The notes: generated by a model from the sequence alone, not told the origin. Counted from the stretch's first letter, positions 26,958 through 35,486 are shown. The stretch is DNA of 64,000 nucleotides from Prochlorococcus sp. AG-363-N20 (GCA_003280105.1 QCFX01000001.1:1-64000), one strand, 5' to 3'. Made by a program: numbers and translations.

Positions 26958-27128
26958 CTATTTAGCCCCTTGGTAAGCAGGGATCATCATTCCGCCTCCT
27001 TGGTCGTCGTCGTCGTCAAAGGAACGAGACAAGATTTCTAATACAACCAAAACTGTCATAGGGTAAAAGCACCAAAGAAACGCCTTCCAAACAGGGAAAC
27101 TGGTAGTGATTGATTGGAATTCTCCCAT
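26958..27128 (-). CDS. 56-residue membrane peptide with DDDDD-Gly tail
   Basis: The protein begins MGEFQSITTSFPVWKAFLWC, continues with a membrane helix (FYPMTVLVVLEILS) and then a run of five Asp, QGGG, and MIPAYQGAK. The tail resembles the peptide at 49717-49875 (EDDDDQDGGGG then PVYAPIY). Acidic tail plus Gly spacer suggests a lumenal or cytoplasmic metal- or protein-binding tip on a membrane anchor. No named family. Confidence 0.7.
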   Translation of the reverse strand: MGEFQSITTSFPVWKAFLWCFYPMTVLVVLEILSRSFDDDDDQGGGMMIPAYQGAK

Positions 27129-27340
27129 TTAGACCAAAAATCAATAGCTAGAAAATAATTGATTTTTCCTTTCTTCGTATGGGCGATAACCGGTATCTTT
27201 ACAAATGAAATCCATTGCCCTGAAAACTAGCAAATGATACAAAGAGCGTAAGTAGTTGATTCTGGATAGAAGGCCTTTTCATTTGGGTTTAATTAGTGTT
27301 TAATTGGTTGACTAATATATTTATTAAAAGACCCTAGAAG

Positions 27341-27781
27341 ATGCAAACAAATGCCAATCAAAAGCAACCCCCAATCATCACAAAGATTTCACTGATTGGG
27401 AAGTTATTAGGTTTCTTTAATAAAGATAAGTCCAAATCCAGAGACCCAATTAGTGATTGGGAAAGAAAAGTAGAAGAAAGAAAGCGCAAGACGACTGACG
27501 CAAAGAAAGCCTGGGAAGCGAAGAAGAAAGAAAAAGAAGCCTTAAGTGGATCAAAAGAGAGAGTGCTTGGGCAGACAAATGTGCCAAAAGCTAAGCCAAC
27601 TGAAAATGCTCTTTCTTCTAAACAACCTAAAGAAACTAAAGAGTCTGCCGACGAGGAGAATTCCGAAGACTCAGAGAGAATTGAACCTCTTAAAGTAAAT
27701 TCAGATAACAATTCAACTGTGGAGACTTTGATTATTTCCGGAGGAGAGATCATCGAAAGAATCTTCAATCCTGCAAACTAA
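27341..27781 (+). CDS. Hypothetical charged protein
   Basis: The 146-residue protein has a short hydrophobic N-terminal part (KISLIGKLLGFFNKDK), a long highly charged helical region (DWERKVEERKRKTTDAKKAW), a disordered Ser/Glu section and a C-terminal strand segment VETLIISGGEIIERIF. Possibly membrane-peripheral. Function unknown. Confidence 0.65.
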   Translation: MQTNANQKQPPIITKISLIGKLLGFFNKDKSKSRDPISDWERKVEERKRKTTDAKKAWEAKKKEKEALSGSKERVLGQTNVPKAKPTENALSSKQPKETKESADEENSEDSERIEPLKVNSDNNSTVETLIISGGEIIERIFNPAN

Positions 27782-27865
27782 AGGCACTTAATGAATTCAA
27801 AATTAAAAGAATTTGCAAAAGTTTTCCGCCCCAGAGAAGTAACTTAAAGATAAAGACTGAATCAA

Positions 27866-28216
27866 TTAAAATTTCCCAGGAATTATTTCCTTTACATTGT
27901 CAGCCTTTACTTCAATTAATAATCCTTTAACTACACCCCACATTGGGAAACCGGTTGTAAGAGCTAATAAAATCGAAGCAATTAATGATTTCACTTGAGA
28001 GAATGCAAGTGTCTCTAATATCCCAGTAAACATAATCGTCAAACCAATAAGAGAGCATATATAGCTAGTTATTGACCACAAGCCTTCTAGTGGAAGCGGA
28101 GAAATGCTTTCACGATTCCAACCTTGTATTTTTAACTGAACAACCCTCAAGAAAGAAAATAGAGATATAGCAACAATTGAGCCACCAATCCAAGCAAGGG
28201 TTTTACTGTCAATCAT
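27866..28216 (-). CDS. Hypothetical membrane protein
   Basis: The 116-residue protein has three hydrophobic segments (TLAWIGGSIVAISLFSFLR, SYICSLIGLTIMFTGIL, SLIASILLALTTGFPMW). No signature motif. Function unknown. Confidence 0.6.
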   Translation of the reverse strand: MIDSKTLAWIGGSIVAISLFSFLRVVQLKIQGWNRESISPLPLEGLWSITSYICSLIGLTIMFTGILETLAFSQVKSLIASILLALTTGFPMWGVVKGLLIEVKADNVKEIIPGKF

Positions 28217-28403
28217 TTCATAGAGGGTTGAGATGATAATTAAGAATAGTCTTGCTCATTAGCGATTTCAGGCATAAAAGTGTGTTTGCAAATAAAGAAC
28301 AAGCAGAAAACTGTACTTAATAAGTGTTAAACCAATAAATATCTAACCGGGGAATCAAAAGTGAATCACAATGACTCAATGAAGCAATTGCAACTTGAAG
28401 TTT

Positions 28404-28583
28404 CTAGAACGCCATTAATTGGGCATTATGGAGACGCTTCGCTTTCTGTTTTCTAGAAAAATGATTCGCATTTAAAGCTGTTTGGTCGTCATACTTAGAT
28501 CCATGAGTGGTTGAAATTAACTGCGCCTTATGAAGTCGTTCAGCTTTTTTAATGTGAGTACGAATCAACGAAAGAGAGTTCAT
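28404..28583 (-). CDS. 59-residue protein with repeated helix motif
   Basis: The ATG at 28583 has a GGAGG site 6 nt upstream, so the longer open frame to 28667 is not needed. The product is basic and helical and contains a short internal repeat: KKAERLHKAQLI and, near its end, KQKAKRLHNAQLM. The repeat makes an amphipathic basic helix twice, consistent with nucleic acid or membrane binding. Function unknown. Confidence 0.7.
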   Translation of the reverse strand: MNSLSLIRTHIKKAERLHKAQLISTTHGSKYDDQTALNANHFSRKQKAKRLHNAQLMAF

Positions 28584-28806
28584 GACATCCTCCGTAATGG
28601 CAGCCCCGTTCCCTACTGCCATGACATGCATCCCCCCGAGGGGACGAACGTAGTAAAAGTGTAGCAACCGATACCAAAACCTGCCGTCGGTTGGCTTTGT
28701 TCTTCAAGGAGAAGGTCTGGACTCTTTCATTTGATTCGTATAGGAGGTATTAAAGTCATACAACCTGCCTACTTCTCAATTATTTGCGCTTATTTCTATT
28801 ATTAAG

Positions 28807-29352
28807 TTACCGGCGAAAAATCTCTGTTATTAAAGGCCTTTTTATTGGAAGAGGTGGTTCACCATATCCAACCCAAATAAAACCTATAATTTCCTCTTGT
28901 TCAGGATTGATCCCAATAATCCTGTAAGTACTTTCATGCGTTGTAATTGACCCAGTCGACCATTTACTGCCGACACCATCCGCAACCAATGAAAGGGATA
29001 GATTCTGTATCGCACAAGCACAAGCTGCATAATCTTCCAATTTCCTTTGGGTGTCAGAGCTAATAATCTGACTAGCTGCAAGCAAGTGAGAAGGGCCAAG
29101 AATCTTTTTCAAAATTTTTTCTTTGCCCTCTCTATCTAATGAACGATCCCCAGATTTAAGCTTTAAAGAGAGCTCTGCTATTAATTTTCTTTTCTTCAAG
29201 TTAAGGCTCGTAAAACGCCAAGGGAAAGTATGTCTATGACATGGAGCTTGATTTGCCGCCTTTATTGCCCGTTTAATAATTACCTCTTGGACCTTTTTCG
29301 AATTAAAAGAATGAATGGTTCTTCTAGCGTGTATTGCATCAAGGAGGTCCAT
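28807..29352 (-). CDS. Nitroreductase family flavoprotein
   Basis: The 181-residue protein has the nitroreductase fold pattern: the opening ARRTIHSFNSKKVQ with the FMN-binding Arg pair, a central NQAPCHRHTFPWRF, and SSDTQRKLEDYAACACAIQN in the helix that contacts flavin. The C-terminal IIGFIWVGYGEPPLP is also typical. Such enzymes use FMN and NAD(P)H to reduce various substrates. The exact substrate cannot be predicted. It lies divergent from the ArfB-like gene. Confidence 0.88.
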   Translation of the reverse strand: MDLLDAIHARRTIHSFNSKKVQEVIIKRAIKAANQAPCHRHTFPWRFTSLNLKKRKLIAELSLKLKSGDRSLDREGKEKILKKILGPSHLLAASQIISSDTQRKLEDYAACACAIQNLSLSLVADGVGSKWSTGSITTHESTYRIIGINPEQEEIIGFIWVGYGEPPLPIKRPLITEIFRR

Positions 29353-29420
29353 TGGAATGGCTTGGATTTTCCTCTCTTTGAGGGAAATCTAAACAAGCTT
29401 TTTTGTTATCGGGAAGAATC

Positions 29421-29849
29421 ATGCATTTAATTATCAATTCTGGTCTGGTTATTCCTTCCAAAGAGCTTCAATGGCGATTCTCCCGGTCTTCAGGTCATGG
29501 TGGGCAAGGGGTCAATAAAACTAACAGTCGTGTAGAGCTTGTTTTTGATATAGAAAATTCAGCTGTACTTGGAAGCTTCCGGAAGCAGAGGTTGCTAAGC
29601 CAGCTTGAAAAGGGCTGCACGAATGGCTGTATAACTATTGTTTCTTCAGAAGAACGTTCTCAATATAAAAACCGTCAATTAGCATTGGCTCGCTTAAAGA
29701 ATCTTTTAGTGAGGGCCTTGAAATCTCCCTCAAAACCTCGAAAAGCAACTAAGCCAAATTATTCTTCGCAAAAGCGTCGGATTAATGATAAAAAACACCG
29801 AGGTGAGCTAAAGAAAAGCCGCCAAACCTTAGATTCTGAAAAAGATTAA
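29421..29849 (+). CDS. arfB: Peptidyl-tRNA hydrolase ArfB-type ribosome rescue protein
   Basis: The 142-residue protein has the class-I release factor GGQ catalytic motif in RSSGHGGQGVNKTNSRVEL (GGQ near residue 33-35), followed by a compact domain. Its C-terminal tail is rich in Lys and Arg (SKPRKATKPN, KKHRGELKKSRQ), as in ArfB/YaeJ, which enters the mRNA channel of stalled ribosomes. It lacks a stop-codon recognition domain. The start ATG at 29421 has GGGAAG upstream; a TTG further up is not needed. Confidence 0.93.
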   Translation: MHLIINSGLVIPSKELQWRFSRSSGHGGQGVNKTNSRVELVFDIENSAVLGSFRKQRLLSQLEKGCTNGCITIVSSEERSQYKNRQLALARLKNLLVRALKSPSKPRKATKPNYSSQKRRINDKKHRGELKKSRQTLDSEKD

Positions 29850-29942
29850 CTCTCAAAAATCACCTGTTTCAAACAATTGGCATGGCTATAGCTACATATA
29901 TGACGCGAAGTTCTAGGCTGTTCTTATAAATTCAATTAGAAA

Positions 29943-30113
29943 ATGAAAAAGGAAAATCTCAAAAAGATTATTCATGAGCTTGAGTCATTACTCATTGAAT
30001 TAAAAAGTGAGGTTTATTCTGACCCAGAAGCTTTTGTTCATCCTTGGTATGAAAAAACAGGTAATGGTCCTCAAAGGATTCACTCAGATGATGACGATGG
30101 ATATGCTGACTAA
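29943..30113 (+). CDS. 56-residue hypothetical protein
   Basis: The protein begins MKKENLKKIIHELESLLIEL with a helix, then SEVYSDPEAFVHPWYEKTGNG and an acidic SDDDDGYAD end. Codon use is protein-like. Function unknown. Confidence 0.65.
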   Translation: MKKENLKKIIHELESLLIELKSEVYSDPEAFVHPWYEKTGNGPQRIHSDDDDGYAD

Positions 30114-30141
30114 AAAAATAAAGTTTAATTAAATACCTAAT

Positions 30142-30537
30142 TCATCTTCTCCCTCCCTTTACCAAATCTTTAATATTAGGCCAAGCATCCAAAAGCTCTT
30201 TCAGAGCTTTTCTATTGGGTGTGTACAATATGCAAGAGAATGCACTAATTAGGTATAAAAAGAACCATGAGCGATTTTCATTGTAAATAGACACAAATGT
30301 AAAGAGGAAGCTTCCTATAAAAACAAAAAATAAAGACCGGTTGATCATTTCAATCGGAGATTTTCTTAGTCGCATTAGAGGCTTTTTTGCAGAAATTCTT
30401 CTTTCTTCTTCTTCTTTCTCTTCTTGACTTATTCTCTCTTCTTCCTGATCCCATTCATTAAAAGATTCAACTAGTTCTGAAAGTTGTTCCCCAGATAAGT
30501 TATTTAAGGCTTCCGAGCCATCCTTTTTAGAAGTCAT
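30142..30537 (-). CDS. Hypothetical membrane protein
   Basis: The 131-residue protein has a highly charged N-terminal helix (QEEERISQEEKEEEERRISA), then a two-span membrane part (SLFFVFIGSFLFTFVSIY and WFFLYLISAFSCILY), and a basic C-terminal helix. Function unknown. Confidence 0.65.
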   Translation of the reverse strand: MTSKKDGSEALNNLSGEQLSELVESFNEWDQEEERISQEEKEEEERRISAKKPLMRLRKSPIEMINRSLFFVFIGSFLFTFVSIYNENRSWFFLYLISAFSCILYTPNRKALKELLDAWPNIKDLVKGGRR

Positions 30538-30635
30538 TAAAGTTTAAAAGTTAGAGTCAAAATGGCATAGACCAGACCCCTACGAAAATATTATCGTCTA
30601 CCTACCTACTCCGACAAATAAAAGAACTTATCGTC

Positions 30636-30821
30636 TTAAACAACACCTAACTTCATTGCTCTCTTCACTTTGCCGACCAATATGTCATCTATGTCATTAT
30701 CTGTTTGGGCTGCAAGCCATTCCAGCATTTGAATAAGAAAGGCTTTCATTTGCTTTTTAAAAAGCTTCTTAACCATTAGCAACAGAACAGGTTTGAGTAA
30801 TAAAAATAAGAACCCTGTCAT
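30636..30821 (-). CDS. Small membrane-associated protein
   Basis: The 61-residue protein starts MTGFLFLLLKPVLLLMVKKL, a hydrophobic helix with a basic exit, followed by an amphipathic region with AAQTDNDIDDILVGKVKRAM. Function unknown. Confidence 0.6.
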   Translation of the reverse strand: MTGFLFLLLKPVLLLMVKKLFKKQMKAFLIQMLEWLAAQTDNDIDDILVGKVKRAMKLGVV

Positions 30822-30948
30822 CGATTAAAAGTCTGATATCCCCAGGCTAGAGAGAAATACGAAGGCTTTCTAGAAATTCCTAACAACAGTGGATTGCTCA
30901 TTGGCTAGAAGGCTCTAGGGTGTTTTCAGTGTCCGCTCATTTACCCCA

Positions 30949-31140
30949 ATGGCCGTTGCTACATCAGCCAAACCATCAGTCAAAGCCAACAAGTCAACTG
31001 GGGCCAAAACCCAGTCAAGGTACGCCTCAACTCAATCAAGGTTCGCGAGCAGCAAGCTTATACAGAACTTGGGCTCCTCAAATAATGGGGTGCAGTTTTC
31101 CTTCGAGGGGGAGCTAAGAACAGCTCATGGAAGAGATTAA
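30949..31140 (+). CDS. Hypothetical small protein
   Basis: The 63-residue frame has low-complexity Ser/Lys/Thr content (KANKSTGAKTQSRYASTQSR) and a C-terminal VQFSFEGELR. The opening Ala/Thr-rich part could be disordered. It is open and starts at ATG, but coding evidence is moderate. Confidence 0.45.
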   Translation: MAVATSAKPSVKANKSTGAKTQSRYASTQSRFASSKLIQNLGSSNNGVQFSFEGELRTAHGRD

Positions 31141-31257
31141 AAAGACGAAGCTATGTTATTATTGCCAAAGATATCGAAGCCCAATGATTAGCAAAAATGC
31201 ATTTACAGCAAAATGCACTTATGCACAAATGTTTATGTAATTAATATTCAAGGTTTA

Positions 31258-32742
31258 ATGTTCATGATAAAGCCTTTAAATATAGCCAGGAAAGTATTTA
31301 TTGGCGTATTTTCTATTAGTTTGATCTCCTCAGTATCGCTTTTAACTGAGCATGAACATTGCAAAAACAATTCTGACTCTACAATATATAAAGCATGTGG
31401 CATTGCATCAATATTGAGCTCTCCGGGCAAATCATTACTCGAAGGCTATATTTCAACTTATAGATTAATGAGCAATTATATACGTTTTAGCAGCTTTGGA
31501 ACCCATGGCTTGTACTCTGTAGAGCCAAACATAACCAAGGATCGCTTTAAAGACCTCTCGAAAGAATTTACATTTAATTATAAACCTGAAGAGCGAACAA
31601 AAGCAGGCTATCTAATACTCTCTAGAGCAGACCCAATAAAAGAAGGGAAACCATCTGTCGAGTTATGGGATATGAATATGCAGAGAAGAATTCATACATA
31701 TAGATTTGATTATGGCAGTATAAACAAACTATCAGAAATCAAATCTGATATAAATTCCAGGTATTTACATCCTTTATTACTAGAAGATGGTTCCTTAATA
31801 TTTAATGCTTACCCTTCTAGAACTTTAATTAAAGTTGATAAATGTGGAGATTATATATCACATAATGCCCATCTACTATTCCATCACAGCATTGAAATGG
31901 ATGAGTTATCCAGAATATATGTACCGACCAGGAAAAGGCCTGAAGATATTGATCTAAATCAACATGTTAAGGATTTTTGGGAAGAAGGTTTTGCTGTATT
32001 AGATCAAGATCTTGAGGTATTGAATGAATATTGGTTACTAGATATATATAAAAAAGAAGGGCTACTGGCTGATTTATATGGAAGGAAGCTTACACCAACT
32101 GATCCTTTTCATTTAAATGACGTCGAACCATTCATAAGGCAAGATGGGTCAGTAATCGCATTACTGAGTCTCGCAACTCAATCTAGTCTATTAGCTTATG
32201 ACATAAAAGAAAACTCATTGATTTGGAAAATAGAGAGAGCAACGACTCTTCAACACGATATAGATGTTATAAATCAATCAAATCAACTTATAGAAATAGG
32301 TATTTTTAATAATAATGCTATGAATTATGTGAAGGGTAGAAGCTTAGGAAATGAATTTGTTACCTTTAAAAAGCTACCAACAAAATCAACCGATAAGATG
32401 CTTTTAATAGCTGATAAATCTACTCATGCTGATTATGAGGTAAATCGATTAAATTTTGATAGTTTAGAAGCTAAATATAGACCTAAGACATTTACAGAAG
32501 GAAGATCTGACTACCTTCAAGAGAATAATAGCCTGATGGTCGAAGAGACAAATCACGGGAGATTGATTGAAATTGATATTGATACTAAAAAAATTCTTTG
32601 GCAATATGTAAATCAATTAGACAAGAATAGTTCACCATATACGCTTAACTGGGCCAGAAGGTTGAAGAAACTACCTGGCAGGTTGAATGAGAGCATATTT
32701 ATGGCTTGTGAGTCCAACTCAAAAGAATCTATTAAGTTTTAA
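31258..32742 (+). CDS. Arylsulfotransferase-like (ASST) beta-propeller protein
   Basis: The 494-residue protein has an N-terminal membrane anchor or signal, then a large beta-propeller-like body. Motifs with His resemble the arylsulfotransferase family: LFHHSIEMDEL, TTLQHDIDVI, and EETNHGRLIEIDIDTKKILW near the C-terminus. In well-studied members these His form a PAPS-independent sulfate relay; whether all are intact here cannot be checked without alignment. It heads a four-gene block with two small membrane proteins and a sulfotransferase. The start ATG at 31258 follows AAGG at a 4-nt distance. AT-rich codon use suggests transfer or relaxed selection. Confidence 0.75.
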   Translation: MFMIKPLNIARKVFIGVFSISLISSVSLLTEHEHCKNNSDSTIYKACGIASILSSPGKSLLEGYISTYRLMSNYIRFSSFGTHGLYSVEPNITKDRFKDLSKEFTFNYKPEERTKAGYLILSRADPIKEGKPSVELWDMNMQRRIHTYRFDYGSINKLSEIKSDINSRYLHPLLLEDGSLIFNAYPSRTLIKVDKCGDYISHNAHLLFHHSIEMDELSRIYVPTRKRPEDIDLNQHVKDFWEEGFAVLDQDLEVLNEYWLLDIYKKEGLLADLYGRKLTPTDPFHLNDVEPFIRQDGSVIALLSLATQSSLLAYDIKENSLIWKIERATTLQHDIDVINQSNQLIEIGIFNNNAMNYVKGRSLGNEFVTFKKLPTKSTDKMLLIADKSTHADYEVNRLNFDSLEAKYRPKTFTEGRSDYLQENNSLMVEETNHGRLIEIDIDTKKILWQYVNQLDKNSSPYTLNWARRLKKLPGRLNESIFMACESNSKESIKF

Positions 32743-32743
32743 A

Positions 32744-33016
32744 ATGAACTACAAAAAGATTGCTCTATACTCGTTCTTCCTTTCAGCTCTCTTCACACAA
32801 CCAGCACATGCGTATGCAGGACCAGGAGTTGCCTTAGGTGCAGTCATAGTGTTTCTAACGGTTGTTTTTGCTTTTCTTGCATCTACTTTCTTAAGTCTAA
32901 TCAACTTCATAAAAGGCTTATTTAAACAAAATAATGATAGAGGTGTTGATAGCAAAGAGGTATCTAGTACAGAAAGTAGTGAGGGAACTAATTCAAAAGA
33001 AATTAACAAGTCATGA
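32744..33016 (+). CDS. Small membrane protein with AYAGPG signal
   Basis: The 90-residue protein has a signal peptide (MNYKKIALYSFFLSALFTQP, cleavage near AHA), then YAGPGVALGAVIVFLTVVFA, a Gly-rich start of a membrane helix, and a polar Ser/Lys tail. It starts one base after the stop of the ASST-like gene. The YAGPG signature recurs in small proteins beside surface-polysaccharide genes; that is a family-level impression. It may anchor or couple the two enzymes. Confidence 0.7.
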   Translation: MNYKKIALYSFFLSALFTQPAHAYAGPGVALGAVIVFLTVVFAFLASTFLSLINFIKGLFKQNNDRGVDSKEVSSTESSEGTNSKEINKS

Positions 33017-33327
33017 TTACAATATTGATATTAGTTGCAATCACATCCTTATGTATAAGAAGATACTGTAGGACTATTAACTTCTCTGCTTCATTTGTAA
33101 ACTATAAATCTGCAATTAAAAAACTAAATCAGATCTCAAATAAATCGCAAGATCCAAGACCAATTCTCGATGCGATCTCTATATCGGGTTTAAAACTTTT
33201 AATTAAATTAATTTTAGTTTTCCTGCCATATTTTCTTTGTTTTATACTAATATCAAATACAGGATTACCAATATTTTTAATACTGTTTATTCCTTCAATC
33301 CCATACATATTCTTATTAAAAAAATAA
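33013..33327 (+). CDS. Small membrane protein
   Basis: The 104-residue protein starts at an ATG overlapping the upstream stop (ATGA), which marks translational coupling. It has a hydrophobic N-terminus and a second hydrophobic block (LIKLILVFLPYFLCFILI) near the C-terminus, with a basic middle. Function unknown. Confidence 0.65.
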   Translation: MITILILVAITSLCIRRYCRTINFSASFVNYKSAIKKLNQISNKSQDPRPILDAISISGLKLLIKLILVFLPYFLCFILISNTGLPIFLILFIPSIPYIFLLKK

Positions 33328-34377
33328 ATGTCAGCCTATACTAATCTAGATAAATCTCTCCATCGATTGTTCCTAGGTAATTCGCAATTATCAGAGTTTT
33401 TATATGATAGACTTCTTAAAAAAGGTCAAAGCAAAGAGATAGATTCCTGTAATCACATATTCGTCACTGGTCTTGCACGTTCGGGTACAACAGCAATTTT
33501 AAATAAGTTATATGCATCTCAAAAAATCGGAAGTTTCCTGTATAAGCATATGCCATTTATACTTTCTCCTACCTTGGCCAAAGTCTATTCGAATTTAAAT
33601 TCAAGTCAAAAGGTTAAGGGAGTTGAGAGATTACATAAAGATTCTATTTACATTAATAGTCATTCACCTGAATGCTTAGATGAGGTTTTTTGGATTAAAT
33701 CATTTCCTCACCTAAAGAAGATACATCCAGTTGAATATCAAAACATATCAAATGCAGTTCTTTCCGGCTATAGCTATTTACTTAGCAGTTTTGCGAAAAT
33801 ACAAAATCAAAGCCGTATGCTTATTAAAAATAATAATCATCATATTCGATTAAAGGTTCTCTCAAAATATTTCCCAAACTCTCATTTCCTCTGCCTCATA
33901 AGAGATCCGATAGCTCATTCAAGATCACTCCTGTCTCAACATCTAAACTTTCTCGAGATTCACCAGAAAGATCCTTTCGCACTAGAATATATGAATTTAA
34001 TAGGTCATTATGAATTTGGTCAAAACTGCATTCCATTTTCATACTCTTCAGATAATCAAAAATGGTATTCAGGCTTAAATAAATTAACTCTTGAATATTG
34101 GTTATTGCAATGGATCAATACTTACAAATGGATATTTAATAGCGATATAGCTAATTATAAAAATGTGCACATAATCGTATACGAGAGGATATGCGAAAGC
34201 ACCCATCTTTTTACACAGATATGTGAGTTAACAGGTCTTCCAACTTCCTATTTTGGTTTGCCACTCAAATCATCAAATTCAAATTGGACTTTAGAGGATC
34301 TTAACGTGAAAAGATCTATTTTAGATGAAGCTATGGATACTTATAATTCTCTATTAAAGCAATCATTTAATCCATGA
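33328..34377 (+). CDS. PAPS-dependent sulfotransferase family protein
   Basis: The 349-residue protein begins with a basic stretch, then the sulfotransferase nucleotide motif FVTGLARSGTTAILNKLY (residues about 46-63), which binds the 5' phosphosulfate of PAPS. FLCLIRDPIAHSRSLLSQH provides the Arg and Ser of the 3'-phosphate site. It follows the upstream membrane protein without a gap (TAAATG). Sulfotransferases of this class modify carbohydrates or polysaccharides; the acceptor is not known. Its pairing with an ASST-like protein in one block is unusual. Confidence 0.85.
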   Translation: MSAYTNLDKSLHRLFLGNSQLSEFLYDRLLKKGQSKEIDSCNHIFVTGLARSGTTAILNKLYASQKIGSFLYKHMPFILSPTLAKVYSNLNSSQKVKGVERLHKDSIYINSHSPECLDEVFWIKSFPHLKKIHPVEYQNISNAVLSGYSYLLSSFAKIQNQSRMLIKNNNHHIRLKVLSKYFPNSHFLCLIRDPIAHSRSLLSQHLNFLEIHQKDPFALEYMNLIGHYEFGQNCIPFSYSSDNQKWYSGLNKLTLEYWLLQWINTYKWIFNSDIANYKNVHIIVYERICESTHLFTQICELTGLPTSYFGLPLKSSNSNWTLEDLNVKRSILDEAMDTYNSLLKQSFNP

Positions 34378-34536
34378 GCTAAATTTTACATATAAAGCTG
34401 ATTTGTCAATACGTTAAAGAATACTTGGCTCTATAAAATTTCTAGCAATATATGGTCAATTTATTTATATGTGTAAATAGCTATAAAATCTGCAAAAATC
34501 AATTGACTAGCTAGTCTAAAAAAAAGTTTTAAGCCC

Positions 34537-34755
34537 TTGAGAAAAAGTCTTCTAAACATTTCTTTAATAGGCACCTTTCTTTTAATAGGATGCTCTGAGC
34601 CAATAAATAAAAAGGGTGTTCCTGCACTTTTTAATACCAAAGAGGAAGCAGAGGATGCGGCTAAACACTTCAATTGCACCGGAGCCCACAAAATGGGTGA
34701 GGAATGGATGCCATGTAAACAACATGGGCATCATGAGCATCACCACAATCACTAA
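34537..34755 (+). CDS. DUF3721 lipoprotein with His-rich tail
   Basis: The 72-residue protein starts at TTG with a lipoprotein signal (MRKSLLNISLIGTFLLIGCS; lipid Cys in IGC). It then has the DUF3721 unit ALFNTKEEAEDAAKHFNCTG followed by AHKMGEEWMPCK, and ends HGHHEHHHNH. The Cys, His, Met and Pro-Cys arrangement plus the His tail suggest metal binding. The next gene carries the same unit at its C-terminus, so the two are probably functionally linked. Confidence 0.8.
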   Translation: MRKSLLNISLIGTFLLIGCSEPINKKGVPALFNTKEEAEDAAKHFNCTGAHKMGEEWMPCKQHGHHEHHHNH

Positions 34756-34757
34756 AA

Positions 34758-35201
34758 ATGGCAAGCTTAAACAGCTCAAAGAAACAAACCTCTGAAGGGC
34801 CAGCGCATTGTGGAAGTCAACCTAAAAAAATTGCCATAGGTATAGCTCCCCTTGGATTTATTTCCATTGGAATTGTCCCAATGGGAATTATCAGTATTGG
34901 GGTTGTCCCAATGGGAGTTGTGTCTCTTGGCGTTGTTGCTATGGGAGTCATCAACGCATCAATAGTGGGAATGGGGATTTTTTCAGCCGGAATCACCACT
35001 ATGGGCCTGAAAGTTTGGAGCCCAGAAGGAGCCTCTCTTGAACAAATAATTGAAAGTAATAAACCAATTTCATCGCAAAACATTTATGCATTCCCAAATA
35101 GGACTCAGGCACAGGAAGAGGCAAAAAAGCTTGGGTGCTTAGGTGTTCACAAAATGGGTAACAAATGGATGCCATGTGCGACTCATGGAGTTATTAAATA
35201 A
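34758..35201 (+). CDS. Gly-repeat membrane protein fused to DUF3721
   Basis: The 147-residue protein starts with a polar region, then a hydrophobic repeat with Gly at steady spacing (AIGIAPLG, SIGIVPMG, SIGVVPMG, SLGVVAMG, and on to GMGIFSAGITTMG). After a linker comes the DUF3721 unit AFPNRTQAQEEAKKLGCLGV followed by HKMGNKWMPCATH. The repeat matches the one in the protein at 16401-16730. It follows the His-rich DUF3721 lipoprotein by two bases. A membrane-bound metal-handling pair is the working guess. Confidence 0.75.
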   Translation: MASLNSSKKQTSEGPAHCGSQPKKIAIGIAPLGFISIGIVPMGIISIGVVPMGVVSLGVVAMGVINASIVGMGIFSAGITTMGLKVWSPEGASLEQIIESNKPISSQNIYAFPNRTQAQEEAKKLGCLGVHKMGNKWMPCATHGVIK

Positions 35202-35219
35202 CTAGAGAGTGAAGGGTTA

Positions 35220-35486
35220 ATGCGAAATTTACTTAAATTATTTTTGTGCTTGGTAGTTTTCTTCCAAAGTTTTGCAAGCATAGTTTCAGCAAAAGATGCA
35301 ATTATCGATGATCTATTAAATCCTGAGACTTCTTCGGTTAGTAAGAATCCAGAGTTAAACAAGGAATTAGCTCCCGAGTCTGAAGAAAAAAGCAACATAG
35401 ATGATCTTCTGGGTCCCAAAGATATTTTCCCTTTTCTTCCAGACAATCACCGAGATAGTGGTACAGGCAAATTCAACTCATTTTGA
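35220..35486 (+). CDS. Secreted protein with repeated IDDLL motif
   Basis: The 88-residue protein has a signal peptide (MRNLLKLFLCLVVFFQSFAS, cleavage near SAK). The mature part has IIDDLLNPE and NIDDLLGPK as a short repeat and ends FPFLPDNHRDSGTGKFNSF. It follows the Gly-repeat gene by 18 bp, so it probably shares its transcript. Function unknown. Confidence 0.65.
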   Translation: MRNLLKLFLCLVVFFQSFASIVSAKDAIIDDLLNPETSSVSKNPELNKELAPESEEKSNIDDLLGPKDIFPFLPDNHRDSGTGKFNSF

